From Prosthecobacter sp. (GTDB taxonomy: Bacteria > Verrucomicrobiota > Verrucomicrobiia > Verrucomicrobiales > Verrucomicrobiaceae), in assembly GCA_020216965.1 (NCBI GenBank), contig JAIWOJ010000032.1:1-10136 (forward strand): a stretch of DNA of 10,136 bases, written 5' to 3'. The translations under genes were made by a program, and so were the position numbers. Each line of letters opens with the position of its first letter. Positions within the stretch are counted from its first letter, which is position 1. Below are positions 1 to 6,481 of this stretch, one piece after another. The notes below the pieces were generated by a model. The model saw only the letters and a program-made list of their open reading frames with translations. It was not told the origin of the DNA and ran no database searches.

Positions 1-828
1 AAAGGTGTTGGTGAAGTGATGCGGGAGGTGGGCTGCTTCTGCTTGAGGGCGCTGGCGTAGGGGCACCGGGAGTGCGGGTGCATTGGCGATGCGGTGCTTG
101 AGAAGCTCACGCACATTCTCTTGGGGGCCGACGTTGATATTCACGCCCTCGGCACCTAGCGCGAAGTTGTCACCGATCTTGAGGCTGATGTCTCGTCCGC
201 TGGCGGTGATGGGCTCGATGTGGATGCCTGCCAGCTTGCCTTCGGCGTAGCGGATGCCCTCAGGCGTGCCTGCACGCAGGGTGCAGAGTATCACCGTGGG
301 CCCATGCACATCAGGGTCCAGTCTGCCTAGGTCCAGCACGTCGGTGACTTCCTCACCAGGTGCCAAGGGGTCGTGATCGTGGAGCAAGCGCCCGCCTAAA
401 AGGGCTTCACAGTTCAGGCTGAGCTGGACGCGGGAAACGGTCTGGGCGCTGGTATTGCGCAGGGTGAAGGAGCAGGTGCCATTGGCCCCCGCCATGAGCA
501 CATAGGAAAAAGTCAGGGACAGCTCTAGCGGGAAGGGCGGCAGGGCGGCTGGCATCCTGGCACTGCTGCGTGCGGGTAGCGGGTAGGTGCCGGTGCTGAC
601 CGGGGCGGCGCTGAGGGCAGGCTGCGGGGGGGCTGGGGGCGCAGGCTGGGCTGGTGCAGGTTTTTCCAGGAAAGCTCTCGGACGCTGCACCTCCAGGGTG
701 GGATTGTAGGTTGCAGTCGGGTAGCTGATCTGAAAGGTCTGCCCGCACTGTTCGCAGCCGACGGTGGTCCCTGCTGGGGCATAGGTTTCAAAATCCCAGT
801 TGCAGTTTGGACAGCATGCGGTGGTCAT
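1..828 (-). CDS. Zinc-ribbon protein with Pro-rich linker and probable Ig-like beta-sandwich domain (3' end outside window)
   Basis: This reading frame is open from an ATG at 828-826 to the left edge (276 codons, no stop), so the C-terminus is missing. Residues 1-33 form a compact zinc ribbon with two knuckles, Cys6-x2-Cys9 and Cys25-x2-Cys28, resembling the MJ0042-type N-terminal zinc ribbons of bacterial regulatory proteins. Residues 55-100 are a Pro/Ala-rich linker. Residues 101-170 alternate hydrophobic and polar residues and carry an N-T-S turn followed by a beta-rich stretch, which suggests an Ig-like sandwich; this is an inference from pattern only. Residues 171-245 are also beta-rich and unrecognised. 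No signal peptide or membrane segment is visible, so the protein is probably cytoplasmic. The start overlaps the stop of the upstream pseudokinase as ATGA and has a good purine-rich ribosome site. The coupling suggests it works with the kinase pair, perhaps as an adaptor or substrate. The existence of the gene is well supported; its function is unknown. Confidence 0.85.
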   Translation of the reverse strand, partial: MTTACCPNCNWDFETYAPAGTTVGCEQCGQTFQISYPTATYNPTLEVQRPRAFLEKPAPAQPAPPAPPQPALSAAPVSTGTYPLPARSSARMPAALPPFPLELSLTFSYVLMAGANGTCSFTLRNTSAQTVSRVQLSLNCEALLGGRLLHDHDPLAPGEEVTDVLDLGRLDPDVHGPTVILCTLRAGTPEGIRYAEGKLAGIHIEPITASGRDISLKIGDNFALGAEGVNINVGPQENVRELLKHRIANAPALPVPLRQRPQAEAAHLPHHFTNTF

Positions 829-3050
829 TTTTTCTCGTCCTTTCCTCCTCCAAAAATGCCTTTGGCTTTATTGCCGAGACCGCGCCAGAAGCCGGGCTTT
901 TCCTCTTCCACAGTCTTTTTGACGGTGCGGACGGTTTTGCGCACGGTGGGTGCGGCTTCTTTCGGGACTAATTTTTCCAGTTCCTCCGCACTCATCTGTG
1001 CGGGTAGGTTTAGGGATTGGAGCTGCGCTGGTGTCAGCCTGCCGGTGGCAGCGGTGGGGTCGCTCTTCATTTGCCCGGCCACGATGGCCTGCTGGAGCTG
1101 GCGCAGCTCGGGATCGGATTTGGGGTCGATGTTGTAGGCGGCATACACTTTGCTGACCACGGCCTTGAGCTGAGCATCGTTGAGTGAGGCGTAGCTCGTC
1201 TCTGCAAAGAGCGCGCGCAGGTCTGGTGGTGGGAGGTTGGCGGCGGCAGTGCTCCAGTGCTGCTGCAGGGTCTGGAGCTGGGTCAGCAGAGGGGTCACAC
1301 CCTGGCTAGAGCGGATCTCAGGAGTCAGGCTGCTGAATTCAGCGAGGAGCCTTTCCACCTGGGCTTTTTTTGCCAAGGCGCTGAGGTTGGGGTTGTCCAC
1401 AAAGGCCTGGAGGGACTCCACGGCCATGCTTAGGCGGCCAAGGGCATTGGTCGCGGTCCGCATCTCGTTTTCATGCTCTGCTGTCCAGCGGGCGATCTCT
1501 GCCTCGATGTTTTTCTTGGTTTCTTTGACGATGACGGGCAGATCCTCCCCATCCGTCAGGCTGGCGGCCTTTGCCATCAGGGTCATGAGAGCCTGTTTCC
1601 AGCCCTCGGCATTTTGTGCGGCTGTGGCCCGATCGCTGAAGCTCTGCCTTGTTTGTTCGAGGAGGTCTGAGGCAGCGGCGGCCAGCTTGCTCAGGCGTTC
1701 TCGGCGGTCACGTTCGGCACGCTCCTCGGCCAGCTTTTGCGCGCGCAGCAGGGCATCTGCTTTTTCCTGGTAGGTGAACTGAAAATCTGCCGCATCTGCC
1801 AGCATGTCACTGTCCAGGCTGGTGTAGGGGATGGGGCTATCATAGGCTTTTTGAAAATCTGCCCAGAGAGATGCGACGGTGGCCGGTGGCTCGCTGGCAT
1901 TCTTGGCCCGAAGCTGCGCAAAAGCCTCCTCCATGGCCGTTAGACGCCGCTGGGCAGGCAGCCAAGAGGTGAGAAGAAAAACCGCCACGGCGGCTGCCGC
2001 ACCGATGCCTAACCAGCCCTGCTGCGGGAGCTGCGGCATCCAGGCAGGTGGCCAGGCTGGCTTTGCGGGTGCCTGGGGGGAGGTTTGCCCACTTGTCGTC
2101 GAATGGCTGTGGGTGGTCTTACCCGTGCTACCGATCCTGCGCTCAGCGCGCAGCAGGTCGCGCACACTTGCAGCGCTAGGGCGGGTGGAGGCATCTTTGG
2201 CGAGGCATTGGGCGATCCATGCCTCCCACGCCTTAGGCACAGCGGTTTGGCCGACGCCGATCTCGGCCCGCCGCACGGCCACGGCTGCGGGCGTTTCCGT
2301 GCGGATTTGTGCGGCCAGATTCGCAGACCCTAAAAAGACGGGTTTCCCTGTCAGCAGCTCATAGGTGCAGGCTGCCGCAGCGTAGCAATCATCCTCCGGC
2401 CCTGGCTGCCCGTCATCCAGAAGCTGGGGCGTCAGGCAAGGCAGGTAGCTGTAGATCTGCTCTGGGCTCAGGGACATGGCGCGGAGGTTGAAAAAACCCG
2501 CCTCCATGATCTTCAGCTCGCCCGTGCCAGCGATGCCCAGATTCGCCAGGTTCAAATTGCCATGATCAAGCTGTTCCTGGTGCAGGTCTGCCAGCGCGCT
2601 CCAGAGCTGGCGCAGCCAGGTCTGGAGCTCATGTGCCTCGTAGCACCCTTCATCTTTCTCCTTGAGCTGGCGGGCCAGGGAACCTCCTTCCAGATATTCC
2701 ATCACCAGTGCCCTGCGGCCTTCTTCGTCGAGGTACTCAAAGATGCGCACGATGTGCGGGTGGATGATCTTCATGCACCGGCGTGCGGTGGCCTCAAGGA
2801 AGCGCGTGTTTTTCACCGCATCAAAGAACTTCAGCACGACCTCCATCTCCAGCCGAGTATCCTCTGCCAGCCAGGTTTCCCCCAGCCGTCCACTACCCAG
2901 ACGCCGCTTCAGCCGGTAGCGGATGGCATACGTCATGCCGGGTGCCAGCGGTGGCAGCGGGTTGGGGGCTTCTGGGGGCATGGGATCTTGCTGGTAGAAG
3001 AGGGTGACGTGTGCGGCTTCACCGTCCTGGGGGGCGAATGCCGGAGGCAC
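825..3050 (-). CDS. Transmembrane Ser/Thr pseudokinase with helical extension
   Basis: The 741-residue product has a protein-kinase fold at about residues 43-302. The Gly-rich loop (LGSGRLG, 51-57), the VAIK-type lysine (K74), a candidate helix-C Glu (E86), the helix-F Asp (D221) and the late Arg-Pro (290-291) are kept. The catalytic loop HRDxKxxN reads H163-G164-N165-L-N-L-A-N170, so the catalytic Asp and Lys are lost. DFG reads E183-A184-G185. By family rules it should be catalytically dead or nearly so, though it may still bind nucleotide. A Pro/Ser-rich linker leads to one membrane segment (about 346-364), then a long charged helical region (about 368-605) and a basic Gly-rich C-terminus. 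It resembles the kinase just upstream throughout the fold and past the membrane segment, so tandem duplication is likely. The start is uncertain: the GTG at 3050 overlaps the upstream gene by 32 nt and lacks a Shine-Dalgarno; an ATG at 2981 (residue 24) is an equally good choice. A likely role is an allosteric partner or scaffold for the active kinase. Confidence 0.92.
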   Translation of the reverse strand: MPPAFAPQDGEAAHVTLFYQQDPMPPEAPNPLPPLAPGMTYAIRYRLKRRLGSGRLGETWLAEDTRLEMEVVLKFFDAVKNTRFLEATARRCMKIIHPHIVRIFEYLDEEGRRALVMEYLEGGSLARQLKEKDEGCYEAHELQTWLRQLWSALADLHQEQLDHGNLNLANLGIAGTGELKIMEAGFFNLRAMSLSPEQIYSYLPCLTPQLLDDGQPGPEDDCYAAAACTYELLTGKPVFLGSANLAAQIRTETPAAVAVRRAEIGVGQTAVPKAWEAWIAQCLAKDASTRPSAASVRDLLRAERRIGSTGKTTHSHSTTSGQTSPQAPAKPAWPPAWMPQLPQQGWLGIGAAAAVAVFLLTSWLPAQRRLTAMEEAFAQLRAKNASEPPATVASLWADFQKAYDSPIPYTSLDSDMLADAADFQFTYQEKADALLRAQKLAEERAERDRRERLSKLAAAASDLLEQTRQSFSDRATAAQNAEGWKQALMTLMAKAASLTDGEDLPVIVKETKKNIEAEIARWTAEHENEMRTATNALGRLSMAVESLQAFVDNPNLSALAKKAQVERLLAEFSSLTPEIRSSQGVTPLLTQLQTLQQHWSTAAANLPPPDLRALFAETSYASLNDAQLKAVVSKVYAAYNIDPKSDPELRQLQQAIVAGQMKSDPTAATGRLTPAQLQSLNLPAQMSAEELEKLVPKEAAPTVRKTVRTVKKTVEEEKPGFWRGLGNKAKGIFGGGKDEKK
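834..851 (-). promoter_or_regulatory. Shine-Dalgarno region of the zinc-ribbon gene, inside the pseudokinase C-terminal codons
   Basis: Read on the minus strand, this stretch is GGAGGAGGAAAGGACGAG, with AAGGA about 9 nt before the ATG at 828. It is made of the last codons of the upstream gene (Gly-Gly-Gly-Lys-Asp-Glu). It is the only clear ribosome site in the window, and together with the ATGA overlap it fixes the start of the zinc-ribbon gene and suggests translational coupling. Confidence 0.6.
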
Positions 3051-5226
3051 CGACGCCGATGCCGGCCTTCATGATGAAGTCCCCGAGGGTGGCGGGGTCT
3101 GCCCAGCGGCTGCCGCCGCTGGATGCAGGCTGGCTGCTGCCTGCACTGCTGGGGCGTGAACTACCGCTGTTGCGGCCGCTGCCACCACTGCCGCTGCTTT
3201 TGCCGCTTTTACTGCTGTTGCCGGTGAGCAGGACGCGCGGCTCCGTGGGCTCCATGCCAGCGACGTAAGCCTGAAGCCCCAGGGCATTCACGGTCGTGAG
3301 GTCCACCTTGCCGGTGGGTGGCAGTTTTTTCAGGTCTTGATAGGCCAGCAGGGCATCTTGGGTGGCTTGATTCCATTTTCCATCAGCCACCACGGGGCGG
3401 TTGAGGCCGGGTTCTGCCATGAGCAGGGTCTGCACTTTTTTCAGGAGTTCCGTGCGGCCATAGTCCTTCCAGCCGAGCACGCGCGGGTCGCTGATGGCCA
3501 TGGTGGCAGGGTGGAGGGTGGTGGGGCGGGTGGTTTTGTCTTCCGCTTCTGCGTCTTGGATGGCTTTTTCGATTTTGGCAAAAAGCGCCACATGCTCTGT
3601 GCCAAAGCCTTCGACGAAGCCAGAGTGGTCGGACAATAAGGCATTGTACAAATCCGCCCGCGCTTTCGCGGCCATGGGTGGGTTGCTGCCCCTGATTTTT
3701 CCTTCCACATCACGCAGGTCTTCCTTCAGTGCGGTCAGCCGTTTTTCATAGGCCGCCTGCACTTGGCTGATGAGGTTTTTCCATTCTTCAGCCTTGTCCC
3801 GCGCGTCTTGGAGCAGTTGCTTCTCACTGTCATCAAAGGGGTAATCAAAGGTGGAGTATTCGGAGACGACGGACTGATATTTGGCTAGCTTTTCCTGGGG
3901 GCTGGCATCGCTTTCCTCATAGCTGCGTGCCTCATCCAGGGCGGACTCTAGGGCGCTTAGCTTATCCTGTGCTTCGGCGCGTAGGCGCTGCTGTGCGGCA
4001 CGCTCGGCCAGGCGCACCTCGCGCTCGCGCCTCATGCGGCGGTCTTGTTCCTGGCTGTGCTGGTAATACCCAAAGCTGCCGATGAGAACGACCGCAGCCG
4101 CGGCATAGGGCAGCCAGCCGGGCAGGGCAGAGGGCTTAGCTGCGGGAACGGGCGCTGCCTGCTGTGTCGTGGTGGATGGCGCGGGCGGGGTGGGCTCCAT
4201 GCCTGGGCGGAGGATGGTGCCGCGTAGGGTTTTGGCCCCGCGCTCAAAGGGCTCTCCGGCCAGCCCGGCACGGATGGCGGTGATGCTGATGGGCCGGTTC
4301 TGGGGTTGTTTTTCCAGGCACGCGGCGATGACGGTCTCCCACGCAGGGGGGATGGGGGCCCCTTTGACGCCTAGCTCAGCGCGGCGGTCTGCCACGCTAG
4401 GCGGAATTTTTTCCTTCAACTGTTGCTCGACTTTTCCGCTGTGAAAGGGGGGCTTGCCAGTCAGCAGTTCATAAAGGGTGGCTCCGAGGGCGTAGATGTC
4501 GTCTGACTCACAGGGCACTCTGCCCATGTATTGCTGGGGGCTCATGTAGAGCAGGGTGCCTGCGGAGTTGTTTTGGCTGACTGACACGCGGCTGACGCTG
4601 TCACGCATGGAACAGGCGATGCCAAAGTCTGCCACTTTGAGCACACCTGCGGAGTTGACCATGATGTTCGCAGGCTTCAGATCGCGGTGGACGATGCGTG
4701 CGGTTTCATGGGCGTAATCTAGGGCGTTGAGCAGTTGATCCACCCAGTCTTTGAAGCGTGCATCCACCTCAAAGATCTGCCCCGGCTGCTTGATGCGCAG
4801 GGCGGAGAGGGTGGGGCCATCAATGTACTCCATGATGATGGCCGGAGGGTCTTCCCCGTTGTCATCGAGCAGCTCCAAGATGCTAACGATGTTGCGATGG
4901 GTGAGGCGGCGGCCTTTGCGTGTCTCAGACCGCAGTTCGCTGATGGCGGCTTCGTCAGATTTGATGGCGTCTGGGATGAATTTCACGGCCACCTTGTCCT
5001 GCGTTTTGGTATCGATGCCCAGGTACACCACGCCCATGCCGCCGCGCCCGATGCGCTGCTGGATTTGGTAGCGCTGAGCGAGGAACACCCCGGTCGGATC
5101 CAACACACCACGCTGCTGGGGGCGGGTATTGCCCAGGTCAGTGAGGCTAGAGGCACCAGGGGGAGTCAGCGCCGCTTGAGCGGTCGTGGGCCTGGTATTG
5201 CCAAAGGAGGATTCGTCGGCGTTCAT
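3019..5226 (-). CDS. Transmembrane Ser/Thr protein kinase with C-terminal peptidoglycan-binding-like domain
   Basis: This 735-residue product has a complete Hanks-type kinase domain at about residues 53-322: Gly loop GRGGMG (60-65), VAVK with K82, helix-C Glu at 97 or 101, HRDLKPAN (H180, D182, K184, N187), DFG (D200-G202), a Ser/Thr-rich activation loop with T224 before SPQ, helix-F D243, and Arg-Pro at 311-312. It should phosphorylate Ser/Thr and autophosphorylate. A Pro-rich linker (341-370) leads to one membrane segment (about 371-387) and a charged helical region (about 390-562). Residues 593-652 match the PG_binding_1 pattern (K-x2-Q-x2-L, ADGKWNQATQDALLAYQ, then a Gly and a final Thr-x2-Ala-Leu). 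A Ser/Gly-rich tail (671-706) and a short conserved-looking end follow. Two GNTRP motifs (residues 9-13 and 32-36) precede the kinase domain. The ATG at 5226 is the first gene start after a 175-bp intergenic gap and lacks a clear Shine-Dalgarno. It resembles PASTA kinases in layout, with a different wall-binding module. It overlaps the downstream pseudokinase gene. Confidence 0.95.
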   Translation of the reverse strand: MNADESSFGNTRPTTAQAALTPPGASSLTDLGNTRPQQRGVLDPTGVFLAQRYQIQQRIGRGGMGVVYLGIDTKTQDKVAVKFIPDAIKSDEAAISELRSETRKGRRLTHRNIVSILELLDDNGEDPPAIIMEYIDGPTLSALRIKQPGQIFEVDARFKDWVDQLLNALDYAHETARIVHRDLKPANIMVNSAGVLKVADFGIACSMRDSVSRVSVSQNNSAGTLLYMSPQQYMGRVPCESDDIYALGATLYELLTGKPPFHSGKVEQQLKEKIPPSVADRRAELGVKGAPIPPAWETVIAACLEKQPQNRPISITAIRAGLAGEPFERGAKTLRGTILRPGMEPTPPAPSTTTQQAAPVPAAKPSALPGWLPYAAAAVVLIGSFGYYQHSQEQDRRMRREREVRLAERAAQQRLRAEAQDKLSALESALDEARSYEESDASPQEKLAKYQSVVSEYSTFDYPFDDSEKQLLQDARDKAEEWKNLISQVQAAYEKRLTALKEDLRDVEGKIRGSNPPMAAKARADLYNALLSDHSGFVEGFGTEHVALFAKIEKAIQDAEAEDKTTRPTTLHPATMAISDPRVLGWKDYGRTELLKKVQTLLMAEPGLNRPVVADGKWNQATQDALLAYQDLKKLPPTGKVDLTTVNALGLQAYVAGMEPTEPRVLLTGNSSKSGKSSGSGGSGRNSGSSRPSSAGSSQPASSGGSRWADPATLGDFIMKAGIGVGASGIRPPGR
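3109..3216 (-). repeat. Low-complexity Ser/Gly-rich coding tract in the kinase C-terminus
   Basis: Residues 671-706 of the kinase are almost entirely Ser and Gly with scattered Lys, Arg, Pro and Asn, encoded by reiterated AGC/AGT/GGC-type codons. It separates the peptidoglycan-binding-like domain from a short, more complex C-terminal segment and is best read as a flexible linker. Confidence 0.6.
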
Positions 5227-5401
5227 GAAATCGGGAGGAAAGTCAGGGAGGCGAAAACCACCGCTGTTTAAGCATACAAGTTTGCCCGTGAATACTTCTT
5301 TTCATCAAGCAAGGAACCTAAATGCGATAAATAAATTTAGAAAGATGGCATGGATGTAACGATCGCAGTTAGGCTGAGGTAGAGAGAGCTTTCTGGTATC
5401 T
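5227..5401 (-). promoter_or_regulatory. AT-rich intergenic region, probable promoter region of the kinase-pseudokinase-zinc-ribbon operon
   Basis: This 175-bp gap is the longest non-coding stretch between genes and is clearly richer in A and T than its surroundings, mainly at 5265-5345. It follows the phosphatase stop and precedes the kinase ATG. I found no convincing -35/-10 pair on the minus strand; TATGCT-like and TATTCA-like hexamers occur (around 5267 and 5290) but their -35 partners are poor. A 6-bp inverted repeat, CTAAAT/ATTTAG (5318-5323 and 5335-5340, 11-nt loop), could be a regulator site but may be chance in AT-rich DNA. No strong terminator for the phosphatase gene is seen. Confidence 0.35.
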
Positions 5402-6460
5402 TCAGGCCAGCAACTGGGACCAGAGGATGAAAAGCTGAAGCCCCAGCACGATGATCAAGATGACGAAGATCAGTGCGCTGATGCCGGGGCCGATGCCTAG
5501 CCTAGGGGATAAGGAGGGCTCTGCTGCGGGGACTTTTTCCTCCAGGCGCGTGCCAGCCTCCTCGGCTGGGGTGGTCAATCCGACCAGCGCGGCATCAAAG
5601 GTCAGAAGGGTGAGGTCATCCACAGGCGGCTGGGCAGAGAGAAAGCCCTCCAGTGCCTCCTGGGCATCCGCGCTGCCCATTTCCAGATCACGCAGGGTCA
5701 GCAGCAGCTCAGCGCAGGAGACTTGGCGCTCAGGGCCATCGCTCATGAGGGCGATGCGCGGCGTGCCGCGCAGAGGTAGGGAGATGACGTCTGCGGGATG
5801 GGCAAGCTGGCGCTGGGCACCGAGGTAGCCTGCCTCTTGGTAATGCTCTGGCTGGCCCAGGCCGGGCAAAAGGTCCAGCCGTAGGCTAGAACCGACCCGT
5901 GTGGTGCCACTGAGGCGGTAAATGGCATCTGGCGCGTGTAGAAAAACAAAAGCAGCGCAGTCCCCGACGGTGATGAAATGCAGCCCCTGGGCTGTGGCGA
6001 GGAGAAAAACAGCCGCAGCATGGCAGGGCTGCCGATGCTGACAGGCAGCCTCCAGCAGCGCATCCCCGACGCTGGTGACAAGGTCTGCCAGGATCACCCG
6101 CGCCTCCTCCGGGGAGGCGACCGCAGCGATGACGCGCTCTGTTTCCTGATCTGAGTAAAGGAATCGACGCACCGCGTGGTGGATGAGATCAGGGGTGTCC
6201 ACCCGCGCATCATCGGGTGCATCTGCCACCCAAGCGCAGAGGGCGCGCCCACCATGCAGAGGGTGCCACCCATAGCCATCACGGCTGGCTGCCTGTGCCT
6301 GGGGGATTTTTACCCCCAGGTAACGTGCCGCCATCATGCGCTGTGCATTCGGCACGGTGGCCTCTGGGCGCTCCTCAGATTGCATCCGAGCAGCGGTGCT
6401 AGCATCCAGGAGGGGAAGTGCTGGGTTCATGACCATGGCGTGGGGCGGGTGGAGTGACAA
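5402..6460 (-). CDS. Divergent PP2C-type protein phosphatase with C-terminal membrane anchor
   Basis: The 352-residue product follows the order of PP2C (PPM) motifs in weakened form. Residues 60-64 (RDGYG) fit the N-terminal Asp motif, VADA at 78-81 stands where VxDGxGG is expected, ITVGDCAAF (163-171) fits the VGDSRAY core strand, MSDG (239-242) fits the SDG motif, and PVDDLTLL (279-286) fits the final DN/DD-x-T strand. The acidic metal-ligand positions D61, D80, D241 and D281/D282 seem kept, but the glycines of DGxGG are gone, so activity is uncertain. A single very hydrophobic segment (about 327-351) ends the protein, so it is tail-anchored with the phosphatase domain in the cytoplasm, where it could oppose the neighbouring kinases. 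It starts 21 nt after the stop of the membrane kinase-like gene. The longest frame starts at a TTG (6460); ATG codons at residue 9 (6436) or 11 (6430) may be the true start, since none has a clear Shine-Dalgarno. Confidence 0.82.
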   Translation of the reverse strand: MSLHPPHAMVMNPALPLLDASTAARMQSEERPEATVPNAQRMMAARYLGVKIPQAQAASRDGYGWHPLHGGRALCAWVADAPDDARVDTPDLIHHAVRRFLYSDQETERVIAAVASPEEARVILADLVTSVGDALLEAACQHRQPCHAAAVFLLATAQGLHFITVGDCAAFVFLHAPDAIYRLSGTTRVGSSLRLDLLPGLGQPEHYQEAGYLGAQRQLAHPADVISLPLRGTPRIALMSDGPERQVSCAELLLTLRDLEMGSADAQEALEGFLSAQPPVDDLTLLTFDAALVGLTTPAEEAGTRLEEKVPAAEPSLSPRLGIGPGISALIFVILIIVLGLQLFILWSQLLA

Positions 6461-6481
6461 AACTCAGGGCTAGGCAAAAGC

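Noticed and set aside
407..791. Two minus-strand open frames of 113 and 88 codons in the first kilobase.
   Set aside because: They overlap the zinc-ribbon gene in other frames, show Pro/Arg-rich shadow composition, and the zinc-ribbon frame explains the region.
1237..2364. Plus-strand open frames of 178 and 161 codons opposite the pseudokinase.
   Set aside because: They are antisense shadows with Arg/Ser/Ala-rich composition and no recognisable motifs.
4735..5271. A 178-codon plus-strand open frame opposite the kinase N-terminal half.
   Set aside because: It is antisense to a conserved kinase domain in high-GC DNA, where long shadow frames are expected; no domain is recognisable.
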